Positions 25,124-36,722 of a stretch of DNA of 64,000 bases are shown piece by piece; the stretch's first letter is position 1; each line of letters begins with the position of its first letter. Position numbers and translations under genes: made by a program. A model generated the notes under the pieces. That model saw only the letters and a list, made by a program, of their open reading frames with translations. It searched no databases and was not told the origin of the DNA. This DNA is from Rhizophagus irregularis (taxonomy: Eukaryota > Glomeromycota > Glomeromycetes > Glomerales > Glomeraceae), in contig NC_089442.1 in the NCBI RefSeq assembly GCF_026210795.1, forward strand, positions 434,001 to 498,000. The letters are read 5' to 3'.

Positions 25124-25388
25124 CATTACATAACAAAATGATAGTAAAGAGTATGGTCATGATTCAGATAATAATTACACATCAGAATCGTCAGAATCAT
25201 CAGAATATACAGCCCGAAAAATGAATGAGAATACTTCAAGTTCTGAATATTCAAGTTCTGTTGAACAAGACAGATACACATCTCCAACTCCACATCCCTT
25301 TGATGACTCTTTTACTGATGAAAATATTGTTATTACTGACATTTCTCTGCGTGAACCATCATCAAGTTTAGTTTTAGAATCTCTTTAA
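25124..25388 (+). pseudogene. Ser/Glu-rich coding remnant
   Basis: A frame without an ATG stays open for 87 codons and encodes a disordered, Ser-rich segment (SESSESSEYTARKMNENTSS, then PTPHPFDDSF) ending at a stop at 25386-25388. The position, about 1 kb before a hAT-like remnant on the same strand, suggests it could be the low-complexity N-terminal part of the same dead element; that is inference. Confidence 0.35.
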
Positions 25389-26025
25389 AGGATACACCAA
25401 CAATTATCCAAGGCAAACAAAAAATACAGATGCTATTCAAGAATGACTTATTCATGCCCAAACCAAATAAATAATTATCGTTATTTAAATTTAGTCATAT
25501 AATAATTAATGATAAAAATAGAATTAATATTTGATGAAATTGAAAAAGAAGTAATGCAAAATAATAAATATAATGGAAATATTCTAGTTATCTATGAATT
25601 GCTAAATAACAGAGCTTATAAGTTACAAATTATGGATGGAAAATTTTGAAGGATCCTGTAAATTCGGAAGAATACATCAGGATTTAAGAAGTTTCAACAT
25701 CACTTCCAGCATCGTGATAGATCCTGCACTCATTATTATCCACATGAACTATACTATCAGATAATTTCAGTATTTTCTGGGATTGGTATAGCTCTCTGAA
25801 TTTCCTGCTATAACATACACCCAATATACCCAGCAGTATTTAGAAGAATTATCTATAAATATTCGTTTGATGGGTGCTGATAGGAATTACAACAAGTAAG
25901 AACAAGTAGTTAAAATATTAATGGAGCAGAAAATAGTGGAATATAATATGAAATATGAAAATATAGCAGAAAATAATATTAGAATTATTAAGAATAATTA
26001 TAAATTCATAATTGAAGTCAATTTC

Positions 26026-26150
26026 CCATCAAAACCTATTTAATCATCATCAATACTGACAATACCTGTTCAATTCCCATCAATACCTATTCAATTGTCA
26101 TCAATACGAACAAACCCTATTCATCACCATCAATACCTATTCAATCACCA
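26026..26150 (+). repeat. Degenerate minisatellite, ccatcaatacctattcaatt units
   Basis: Four to five imperfect units of about 20-30 bp containing catcaa(t/a)ac and ctattcaat follow one another. Translated on the + strand they give Pro/Ser/Ile-rich sequence, so the array may be decayed coding DNA. Confidence 0.6.
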
Positions 26151-26369
26151 AAAAAAGAAAATTAATGTTACTTTTTTAAAAGAAAACAAACTGGAATTAT
26201 AATTTCTCTTGATTTTTATATTAAAAAAGAAAATTAAAGTAATAGAAAATAAGAATAATTCTTACCTGAAGATATATAATACAAACACAATTACATCATT
26301 TTAGTTACTCCAAAATTACTGAAGTTAGTATTAATCAGTACGCCAAAATGAAATATATTTTAAAGTCAT

Positions 26370-26771
26370 ATGAAGATTTGCCATTATCTTCCTATAATTA
26401 ATTATTCAATATTTCTTATATATATTATTGTTAGTCAAGAATTTTGGCCACTTGCAAAAATGGATAAAATATTTCAAATAGAAATACCATTGATTCAAAG
26501 TAATAAAAGAAAGAAGTTAATTGAAGAACTTAGAAAGATAGTTAAAATTCTTGAATATATTAATCATAATATTTTAATTAATATCCAATTAATAGAAAAA
26601 ATAAAATATATTAAGGAACCTTTAACTAACTGGAATCAGACCATCTTTATGTGTGGAATTCCATTCAGAGTGATTGAAAATCCATATTATGTCAATATGA
26701 TTAAGAATCATTGATCAAATTATAATCCATCATCATGTGATCGCATTTCAACTAATTTATTACAAGAATAA
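26370..26771 (+). pseudogene. hAT-type transposase remnant
   Basis: The frame from 26370 to 26714 contains FMCGIPFRVIENPYYVNMIK. Reading on past the stop gives SNYNPSSCDRISTNLLQE and a stop at 26769-26771. From knowledge of the family, the phrase CGIPF.VIENP...(I/L)K...YNP.S...(L/I)S..LL is the conserved start of the catalytic region in hAT transposases and domesticated hAT-like proteins (RNase H-like fold) of these fungi. The catalytic core, C-terminal dimerisation region and BED finger are not recovered intact. It is a dead element, but it shows that hAT transposons, the likely movers of the 8-bp-duplication miniatures in this window, were present locally. Confidence 0.7.
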
Positions 26772-28990
26772 GGATTATGCACAGATTTCTGTATGCTAAA
26801 CGCTAAATACAAATATGCTAATGGCACATTAAAAGGACAGATAGAAATAAGGTTAAACCTTTGCTTTAGCTGTTATCATATAACTCAAACTCCAAATATA
26901 CAGTTTAATTAATAATAAGTCAATAAGCTTGAAAAGTTTAGATGAAAAATGGAAATTATAAAATAGAAAAACTTTCATAATAGCAAAATCACATTAAGAT
27001 ATTGAAATAGACTATGTATTACAGAAATGTACTGGTTTCATTCAAAATGCTAGGGTGTAATTAATAATTATAAATGCAATATAGTAACAATAATTTTAAA
27101 ACCTGTATAGGCATTATCTGTGAAGTAACAAGCTCCAAACATCAGGATGAGAAGTATATACAAGGGTTTATTGGAATATTTGCCACAAAAGAATTCATAG
27201 ATTTAGACATTAAGTTGTATGCTGGAAATGGATAATAAATCAAATACTATAAATCTCCAGTTTGAGATCAAAAAACCACTAAAAAAATTTTTTAATCAAT
27301 AAAAAATTAAAATATAGAGGTATAACAATTTCAATATTAAAGTTATAAAGTTGACTAAGTATAATTTGGCAAATAATAGGAAAACAAGAATGGGAAATGC
27401 CAATTGGAGAATTTTCCGGAAAACCATAAAGAATGGGAAATGCTAATCGGAGAATTTTCAGGGAAACCATTTAATATTGATGTCAACAAAGTTTATAAAG
27501 ATAGATATACAAAAACAGTATATGTCAGTACTGTATCTGCAAAAACTATGACAAATAAGATGCAAAAATAGGCATGGGGTTGTAATAAAAAAAAACTTCT
27601 TTGAAAAAAATGGACAAAAATATGCATAGCTGAGATCTTGTGAAATTTGTGAAAAAACAAAAAAAAATATGATTACATAAATTTGTAATTTTTTTTTCTT
27701 CCATTTGATGGATCAAATTTTCAGTTTTTTTTTATACATATTTCACAAGTAATTTAGAGAATGTTTTAAAATGTATGAAGGACATCTTAGATTTTCATAC
27801 ATTAAAATTATTAAGTGTTTAATACTGATATAATTGAAGAAGAAACAAATCCAAATATTAAGATGAGAAGCATAAGATTTAACTATTATATGATATGAAT
27901 ATTTCTCAAAATTTAAAACAAAGAATTTCAATTAATATTTTTTCATATAATATCAAATTTGCAAGATAACTTTTTCAATATACATTATATATTTTTTAGG
28001 AGCAACTTCTTGAAAATGATAACTATTAAAGAAAAATAGAATACTTTATTTCTATAGTTGCTATTTATACATATTATTTTTGAAACAAATCCAGCTCAAA
28101 TTTACAAAACTAGAAAACCTATATACTATTAGAAAATTAAACAAGTAAAAGGTTGATACGAAATTTTCAACTCAAAAGAATTAAGAAGGAAAAAATGCTA
28201 AAAGAAGTATATAGCACTGTAGACAATATTTTACATTCAGAGCTTACTTACCAAATATTATTATATATTTGTAAGATAAATAAAGCTTGATAGTAATTAT
28301 GTAAATTTTAATGAAAGAATAATTTTCAGGATTATTAAAAGATGTAGGAGTTGGAACAATAGCTCATCCAGAAACCAAGATAATGATAAAAAAAAGAATT
28401 TAAAATTTTTATGTGAGAGTGATTAGAACTTATAAAGCTTATATATATTTTCTGTCCCTATTAGAATAAATTTAAGTTGGAAAAGGATGAGAACAATTCT
28501 AAGACCAACAAATTACTGAAGATATTGACAAGGCAGAAAATGTTCTTATGTATCTGATTGAAACATACTTTTTTGCTAAAGTATGGACAAAAACAGGCAT
28601 CAAAAAGTGCAAAGAGGACATATGAAAAGTTAATCCAAGTAGTTAATACAGAAATTGAGTACTGGAAAAAGCGATGAAAACCTGTGCTCGTAATTTACTT
28701 CAAAAACTCACATGTTTAGGAGTTTGACTTGTTAAAGTCATAAAGGTTAATAATACATCAAACCTCACCATTGCTAAAAAATATTACCAATTTCACCTCG
28801 TTTCAGAAGATAAATACTGAAATAAAAATATTTGAGGAGAATAGGAGCAGTTTGACAAAGATATTGTCACCTGTGTTATCAATATGTTAGACAAAAACCT
28901 TGAGGAACAAATTGATGCCATCAAGGAGCAGTTAAAAATGTGGGGCACACTCACAAGCAAGCAATCAGTAATTCCCCTATTTGACTAAAT
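26772..28990 (+). pseudogene. Series of decayed coding fragments, family unknown
   Basis: Several + strand fragments look like former protein but are broken by stops. At 27387-27470 a 42-bp unit (EWEMPIGEFSGKP / EWEMLIGEFSGKP) is tandemly duplicated, the second copy continuing as FNIDVNKVYKDRYTKTVYV. Near 28530-28625 DKAENVLMYLIETYFFAKVW continues with TKTGIKKCKEDI. Near 28890-28985 LDKNLEEQIDAIKEQLKMWG continues to a stop. They may all belong to the transposon whose hAT-like part lies just upstream. I cannot name a function. Confidence 0.35.
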
Positions 28991-30590
28991 TTTAGTTAAC
29001 TCTATTAGAGTATTGAACTTTGAGTCCCTCAACATTGAATAACTAACAATATCATGTATACCATTATTATGACGTTTATAATCCACATAATTTTTAAAAT
29101 TGATTTAAAATTTTACAATTATAAGATAAATATTATTTAAAAAATTAAGATGTTTTCGCTCAATGGTGGAATCAAAGCGGGAGCGCATGGTTTCAGTATT
29201 CATGTTAGGACGCGTTTATACACACGTATGACGATGTCTTTAAAAAGAAGTGAGTAAAACTGTTTAACTAGAAGAGGAGAGCTCTTATATTTTTCTTAAA
29301 TTCAGAAATGAAGAATTAATCATTAGATTTAATTTGAAATAAATGAAATGACTTAAATGAGGGTCAAATCTGGATCAGCGGATCGGTGGTCAGGTTCAAA
29401 AATTTATTTTGTCCCATGTCTTATGAAAACAGCAGTAATCCCTTCCCAATGATCACTCGACCAAAAAACTGAGAGAAAAAAGCTGGGAGTGCTATGGAAA
29501 GTAGTGAAAGATATGTATCTAGAAGCTATTATGAAAGTTTATTTTTTTTTTTTAACATCCAACTTGTTTGTCTTTCCATTTCTGTATCCAGAGATATAAT
29601 TTATTTTTTAATTTTTTTATTTTTTAAATATTTCTCCATTAAAAAATATTTTAAATAGATTCTTAAAATGTTTAAATCATTATTTTTTAAATATTTTATG
29701 TCTTATCAATTATAAAATTCGCGATCATAATTAAATTTTTTACATATTAATTATAAAACCAGAAGATTTTACTACAAAAATGTCATTTACAATTATTCTT
29801 TGAGCATAAAAAAAATCAAAATAAAGATGATGGTTAATGAGTCAACAGTTAGGGAAGTTATATTAAATGCTATAGTGTCTTTCGAAGAAAACTTTATTAA
29901 GTTGGGAGATGAGGGTCAATGTGTTTATTGTTATTAACGAATTAAAAGTAACATTTGGTGTAAAGATGTGAGGAAGTAATAGAATTGAAACAAAAGAAAG
30001 GAATTTCAAAAAAAGATAAAAGAATTAATATTGAGAGAAACAACAAAGGATATGATTAATATAGAATCTGATAGAAAAGAAATAAAAAGACAACAAACAG
30101 AAGAAAACAATTTAAAAAACAAAAAAGAAAAGAAAAAAAATGATCTTAAATTATAACAGAACAAAAAAAATGATGCATAGCATCAGAAGATTATTTATTT
30201 AGATTAGGTTACGTAATGTGTTTAATTTTTATTTTTAGGTTTTGGTTTTTTTTTAGATTTTAGTTAATTTTTATATAGATCGATTAGTTATAGGGTTATT
30301 TTTAATTTATTTATTAATACCCCTAAATATTTTTAGGTTTTCATAATATAAAAATTTTATCAATAACTCGGCAACCTGGCTTTAATTTTTTTTTTCTAAA
30401 ATTTTGTGAAAATTTTTTTTTCAATTTTTAAAAAATTCTCACCCGGTATAGTAATAATATAAAAAAAAAATTCTTTTTTTAAGACTTGACAAAAACTGAC
30501 CCGGCTGACATTTTTGCCAAATTTGTATCGCCTAATTAATAAAGTGCTTTATTGATTTTTAAAAAAAAATAAAAAAAGTAAAGATAACGT
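28991..30590. other. Spacer with a small decayed frame
   Basis: Near 29831 a frame MMVNESTVREVILNAIVSFE runs to CVYCY and a stop, and Lys/Glu-rich sequence follows to about 30150. No family recognised. The rest is T-rich non-coding DNA. Confidence 0.35.
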
Positions 30591-31860
30591 CATTCGTCAG
30601 ATCAACGCAAAAGGATTAGTAAGCGCAAGGAAATCTATACAAACCCAAGTTGTAGATCTGCTGACAAAACATAGTACCGAAGCACGTGACATATTAATTA
30701 CAACAGGTGGAGCAATAATGATATAGTTGGTGTATTAAAAACATTAGGTCGTGTTGTCTAAATTTACTAAAAAGAAACAATATAAATATCGATCTCTTAT
30801 AATAATTATCGCAGATACAAGACATGTTCAAGTATATAGCATATAAAAAAAAAGTTCCCGATGATTTAAAAAATTTATCTTTCTCGGAGATTTATACGAA
30901 ACTTAAGATAAATTTATCTTTGCGAAGCAGAATTGTGATTGAAGGACAGAGATGTATTTAATGCTTATCTCAATATGGAGTTAGAGTTAGGAAGGCAATT
31001 GAAAATAATTTGAATAGGGAAATGAATTACTAAGTGATTCCTCCAAAAAAGAAAAAATTTGATGATTTTTTATTTACGGACAACAAAAACAAAAATCGGT
31101 GTCGTCAGGTTTGTCTAAGAAGGTGCTATCGCAGTAATCATTAATAGTACAAGATAACACAATAGAATTTTTGGAACCAAGGTTGGTGAAGATGAAGTAG
31201 TGAATAAATATAGGCAAAGGTTCTTGTACGAATAAACATCTAAAATAATTTCATGATAAACTAAAGATTAAAGATTATACTGCATCGGAGGTAGTAAGTA
31301 CTGTATAATTAATGAAAAACGAAAAGATAGTCAAATGAAGAAGGTAGAACATAAAGTTAGCGTTCAGTATACGAGCGGGTCAAGAAAGCCGACGAATGAA
31401 GAATTTAAAGAATTTCACGACGACGTTAATTTGGCTTGCATTTCACGTTTACCAAAAAATTAAGTGAAAGTAGACGAAAAGTAGGTACAGAACGAACTAG
31501 TAATGAAGTGCGCAAGAAGATCTGAAACAATCACGTAACAGAGAAAAAGAATAAAAAGAAGAAACTCAAGAGTTCGGGAAAATGCTCAGTAAAAGCTGAT
31601 GCATTGAATAAATATAGAAAGGCAGGTGATAAGACCGATCGATTGGGATCGATTAAACATATTCACTGAAATGACATTTGATTGGACGAAAGTGCTTTGT
31701 TCATAACGGGACGAACAAACAGAACAAACAAAAGAGTATAGAAATTCGGTATCGAAAGAGGTTTTCGAACAAAAGTTAAATGAACGTTATGATGAAGATG
31801 GTAATCCAGCGTCATATTTAGTTTTTTTAGCGTTACGTTTGAATTATTCAATGATGTTAA
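30591..31860. other. Higher-GC decayed coding-like region
   Basis: This stretch is less AT-rich than its surroundings and holds short open pieces on the + strand, such as INAKGLVSARKSIQTQVVDL near 30604 and NKYRKAGDKTDRLGSIKHI near 31606. Every frame is broken many times. Composition suggests an old mobile element or inactivated gene; no domain recognised. Confidence 0.35.
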
Positions 31861-32597
31861 AAATTAATCTTAATTCTTGAATAATTTTTCAATATGTGAT
31901 AGATTACAAATGAGAATCTTTAATAATAATTTTCAAAAGTATTTAAGATAATTTCAGTTTTTTTATTTTTGTTTATTTTTGAGACATTTTACTCTTTACA
32001 GAGAGGTTCAATAATTGTATTGAAAGTTAATTTTATTTTAAAAATAATATCAGATATTGCATTAATCAAGTTAAAAAAGTTTAATATCGTAAGATTCTTA
32101 TTGATATTTTTATTCCAAGTTATTCGTTAATGTCTTTCAATGTTGCTAAAATGTTGACAGTTAATAAAACACAAATTAAGGTTTCCGCAATAACTTTATA
32201 CCTAACGATTATCGCAATTTTCATTAATCTGTGAGCTGCAAGTAACGTAACTTACAAAAGATCTTTTATCTTTCTCATTTTGGAATGTAGTAAAACTCGA
32301 ACGAGCTATTGTTAAATATATATAGGTCAAATAGACGTGCATTTTTTTAAGCTCTATGTAATTAAGTTAATGTATACTGGTTGGGGTTAGCTGTATGTAA
32401 ATGATGATCTTTCAGATGTAAATACCTATTATGTCACATGTTAGACAATCAAAACTTGGAGCGATCTTGATCATGTCTAACCTAATATGGCTTAGAAATT
32501 AGTAGAATCTTTACCAAAAAAAATAAATAATAACCAGTAATCGCGATTCATTAACTTGTTATGGCAAAGCCTTGAATAAACAATAACATTAAAATCA
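31861..32597. other. Upstream region of kinase-Sel1 gene A
   Basis: No gene. The last 150 bp contain the phrase cctaatatggc(t/a)ta(g/a)(a/g)aatta (about 32479-32500), which recurs upstream of gene D near 57280, so the two promoters are homologous. Confidence 0.55.
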
Positions 32598-32624
32598 GGT
32601 AGCACAAACAAAATTTTTATATAA
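32598..32624 (+). promoter_or_regulatory. Core promoter of gene A: GGTAGCAC plus TATATAA
   Basis: ggtagcac at 32598 is followed by TATATAA at 32618-32624, 70 bp before the ATG at 32694. The same pair, at nearly the same spacing, precedes genes C and D, which supports a functional TATA box. Confidence 0.6.
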
Positions 32625-32693
32625 AAGGTCATTTGACGATAAAAAAACAAAAACAAAAAAAAATTTTTTGATTTTTTTTTTACTTAAACAAAA

Positions 32694-35404
32694 ATGTCGA
32701 TAACCGAAAAAAAAAATAATAATTCCAATTACGTTGATTGGATAAATAAAGCAATCGAGAAAAATTTTATCACATATTATGATCATACCGAATTTAAAAA
32801 TAAAAAAGAAATCGAAAATAATAATAATAATTCGGTTGGAAAAATTTTTAAAGTAAATTGGAATAACACTAACACTAATTTAGTCGTGAAATCATCATAC
32901 GATTCTGATGTTAAAAAAATTATTAATGAGGTATTTTTAAAAATTTTTAACATTATTTTTTTTTTTATATATATATAATTAATTAATAAATTCACGAAAA
33001 ATCTTTTAATTTATCAAATTGTATAACAAATAGCTCAAAGCGCATAAAGAAGTTGATTTTCATATAAATATTTTAAGAATTTATGGAATTTCAAAAATAG
33101 AAAATCAGTATTCGTTAGTTTTGGAGTACGCGAATGGTGGATCTTTGTATTCTTATTTAAAAGAGAATTTTACCATTCTTGAATGGGATGATAAATATTG
33201 TTTAGCGTTACAACTCGCAGGTGCTATAGACTTTATTCATAATAAAGGTATAATTCACTGTAATCTGGTATGTATTAATTATTTAAAACATTTATTTTTG
33301 TTATTATATAAATTAATTATCGTTATTACTATCCTTTATATCTTAGCACGAACAGAATGTATTGATACATAAAAATAATATAAAAGTTGCAGATTTTGGC
33401 TTATCTAAAAGGGTGAATGAAACATCAAATTATTCTAATAAAGCGTTAGATTTTCTGCCTTATTCAGATCCAACAAACTTGAATGTTACGTATAACATCA
33501 ATCAACCTCGTATAACGAATTTCAAATCAGATATTTACAGTATTGGAATTCTTCTCTGGCTATTATCAAGCGGTCGTAGACCTTTTTATGATGAAGGTAC
33601 AAAATACGATATAAATTTAGCCATGGATATAATAAATGGAAAAAGAGAAGAAATTATTAAGGGTACGCCTGTTGAATATAGTGATATATATACAGGTAAT
33701 AAATTTTACGCATCACGACATCACGATCGATGGGATGGGATGATTTTATATGATAATTAATGATATAAAATTTTATTTTTAGCGTGTTGGTCAGATGATC
33801 CTGATGAAAGGCCTTCTTTACAAATAGTAATTTCATGTCTTCAATCAATAATTGATCATTCCATCAAATCTATTACAAATGAAATTGAGAAAGAATCGTT
33901 AAATAATGATTTTGATAACATGATGGATAATTATGATTTATCTCTAAATGACGACAATCCCTCAAATCTTGTGTCAAATAATTTCACTGATTTAAATAAT
34001 AACGTTGAAGAAAATGTTGATAAAATAATTGACTACGTTATCAAATTGCATGATGAATTTGGTTACACTATTACTGAAACAGAAGAAATCATTAGACAAC
34101 TTTTTGAAAGTATTAGTAAACCTATACAAATTAAAATTTTTGATTGGCTTATTAAAAATCAAACATCATCTAAATATATTTTCTTTTGTGGCTTTCTTTA
34201 CTTTAATGGAATTATTGTAAAAAGAAATGAAGATAAAGCATATGGTTTGTTATTAAAAGCATCAAAAGATAATTATCCTATTGCTCAAGTCTATTTTGGT
34301 AAATTGTACAAAGATCCTAAAAAATCCTTTTATTGGTATCAAAAATCAGCAGAAAATGGAAATAAACTTGCATTACTTTATTTAGGAAATTGTTATGAAA
34401 ATGGAGAAGGAACTAATCAAAATTTTGAGAAAGCAATCTTTTCATATAAAAAGGTAGCAAATAATGGAAATAAAAAAGTGCAATATGATTTAGGTTATTT
34501 TAATCAAAATAGAGAAGGAATTGAACAAAATTTAGAAAAGACCATTTATCGGTATAAAGAAGCAGCAAAAAATGGAAATAAAATTGCACAATATAAGTTA
34601 GGATATATTTATGAAAATGGTAAAAGAATGCAAAGAGATATAAATAAAGCAATTAAATGGTATGAAAGATCAGCTAAACAAGGGTTTAGTTATGCGCAAA
34701 CTAAGCTGGGATATATATATGAAAATGAAGAAGAAATTGACCAAGATTTAGAAAAATCAATTTATTGGTATACAAGAGCAGCAAAAGGTGGAAATAAAAT
34801 TGCACAATCAAATTTAGGATATTTTTACGAAAAAGGTAAAGGAACGCAGAAAGATATTAAGAAAGCAATTGAATGGTATGAAAGATCAGCTGAACAAGAG
34901 TATGGTAATGCGCAATGTAGTCTGGGATATTTATATGAAAAGGGAGAAGAAATTGATCAAGATTTGGAAAAAGCAATTTATTGGTATAAAAAAGCAACAG
35001 AAAATGGTTACGAAGCTGCGCATTATTATTTGGGTAAATGTTATCAATATGGTATTGGTATTGAAAAAGATGAAGTTAAAGCATTTGAGCATTATAAAAA
35101 ATCAGCTGAAAAAGGATATTTAGGTGGGAAATATATACTTGGTTATTGTTATGAAAATGGTATTGGAACTAATATAGATAAAGAAAAGGCGATTGAATTG
35201 TATAAAGATGCTGCTGAAGGAGGATATGAAGATGCAAAAAGAATGCTAGAACTCCAATCATCTTACGATAGCTTGAAAAAAAATCATTCAATGGCCGAAT
35301 CACAAAATTTCTTAATTCCGATTTGTTGTTCTATCTTTTTATTTTGTATATTTTGTAGAATAATCCTATACATTTTAAATTGTATTTTCAAAGTGTTTTT
35401 CTAA
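32694..35404 (+). CDS. Kinase-Sel1 repeat protein A (pseudokinase, C-terminal membrane anchor)
   Basis: Four exons (32694-32930, 33034-33267, 33347-33695, 33783-35404) join with GT-AG sites in conserved phases to give 813 residues. Residues about 1-300 form a kinase fold: N-lobe VVK lysine and INEV helix, hinge YSLVLEYANGGSLYSYL, catalytic loop HCNLHEQN where HRDLxxxN is expected, DFGLSKR, KSDIYSIGILLWLLSSGRRP and CWSDDPDERPS. The glycine loop is replaced by an Asn run (IENNNNNSVGK) and the catalytic Asp by Asn, so phosphotransfer is doubtful. After an acidic linker come about 10 Sel1 repeats of ~36 residues (KAIxWYEKSAxxGNxxAQxxLGxxYENG), a solenoid expected to bind partner proteins. The last ~35 residues are strongly hydrophobic with Cys (FLIPICCSIFLFCIFC), a likely tail anchor that the paralogues lack. 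Closest to gene D. Confidence 0.9.
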
Positions 35405-35577
35405 GTGAATTAAATATTGTTATATAACGCGCGGAGTCTTGATTTATTCTTTCTAGAATGTTAATTTAAGATTCAAATGTACATAGAATTTGTAAAGTTT
35501 GTACGCCTACAATATTTAATGGGTAACATGAAATTAAAAAAATATAATTTATGAAATATGAATATAAACAATGATTA
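35405..35577. other. 3' flank of gene A
   Basis: Contains gttatataacgcgcggagtctt (interrupted match to the 3' motif seen after B, C, D and E) only 14 bp after the stop codon, much closer than in the paralogues. Confidence 0.45.
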
Positions 35578-35579
35578 TA

Positions 35580-35895
35580 GTGTTCCGAAGGGTCGGGTTT
35601 TGAGGTATATTCGAACTCGACCCGAGCGTAAAAGTAATGACCCGGATTCGACTTGACCCAATTATATTCTGACTCGGATAACCCGGGTTCTACCCGTCAA
35701 GTTGTATTTAATATAAAAAAATTTAAATTTTTAGCTAAAAATATAATAAAAAGATTCGGGTCGCCAGGTCAAAGTAAAGGTATAACCCGACTCGACGGTC
35801 AGGTCAAGTTCATGGTTACGGTCATCAAATCGTGCGACCCAAACCCGACCCCTAAATACGAGTCGGGCGGGTTTGACCCGACCCTTTCGGAACAC
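35580..35895. mobile_element. Terminal-inverted-repeat element (316 bp) flanked by TA
   Basis: The left end GTGTTCCGAAGGGTCGGGTT is mirrored at the right end (...cccgaccctttcggaacac), and the element is flanked by TA on both sides (35578-35579, 35896-35897). Subterminal cgggt/acccg phrases repeat many times. It has no transposase, so it is a MITE; the TA flanks fit Tc1/mariner-type insertion. The open frame 35653-35898 lies inside it and is not a gene. Confidence 0.8.
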
Positions 35896-35897
35896 TA

Positions 35898-36722
35898 ACT
35901 GTCAATGAATTATTAACTTTCAAAAAAATGTCGTTAATTATTGGTATAAAATTCAAAATATTCGAATTACGATTTTATTCTCTATAACGTTTAAATTATA
36001 GTTATTTTATTCAGTAGCAAACAATTACGACTAGTTCGTTAGCAATAATTGTATCATATATTTGGTTTTAAATATTAAAACAATAACTTATTACTAAAAA
36101 CATTTTAAATATCTTGTAATACAATCAGAAAAGTTCAAAATGAGAAATTACAATTAAATTTGTACCTCCCTTTTTGTATTGATAGAATGTGCTAGATAAA
36201 TTTTTTTTTTGGTATTGATCTGTTTAATTATTTTTTTAAATAAGATATATGAATACCCGAATCTTTGTTTCGAATGTTTCGTATAACAAAGAAAAGTTGA
36301 TCAACGTAATACTAAACAAATGTGATTTTATTTCATGAATTATTAACATTCATTCATCCCATTCATCCTTAGTAGCACAGTTAAAATCCAGGTCAAATGA
36401 TTGTTTAAATCACTGTCTATTGTCTATGTCTATCACAATGTTTTGTTTTACCAAAAAGGAATATTTTTTGTGAAATTTAATGGTAATTCTTCATGAAGAT
36501 CAATGATAATAAGAAATGATTGTCAACGGAAAATTTTATTGCCGAGTTGCCGAGTTTGAAAAATTTGACTTAAAAATATACAGAAAACGACTATCTGTTT
36601 TAATTAATTTTTAAATTCGTGTTACAAACTTGAAACTATTGAAAAACTATATATAATCGACTTATTTTTTTTAATATTAAAAAAAAGTTTTATTTTCTTT
36701 TTCTTTTTTTTTTCTTATCAAC
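35898..36722. other. Upstream region of gene B
   Basis: No gene. TATATAA occurs at about 36648, 75 bp before the ATG. The GGTNGCAC element seen before A, C and D is absent. Instead a phrase gttacaaacttgaa resembles gtagtacaaaacttgaa upstream of gene E. Confidence 0.5.

Noticed and set aside
35653-35898. 81-codon + strand frame
   Set aside because: It lies inside the TA-flanked MITE, with Arg/Pro-rich content caused by cgggt repeats.
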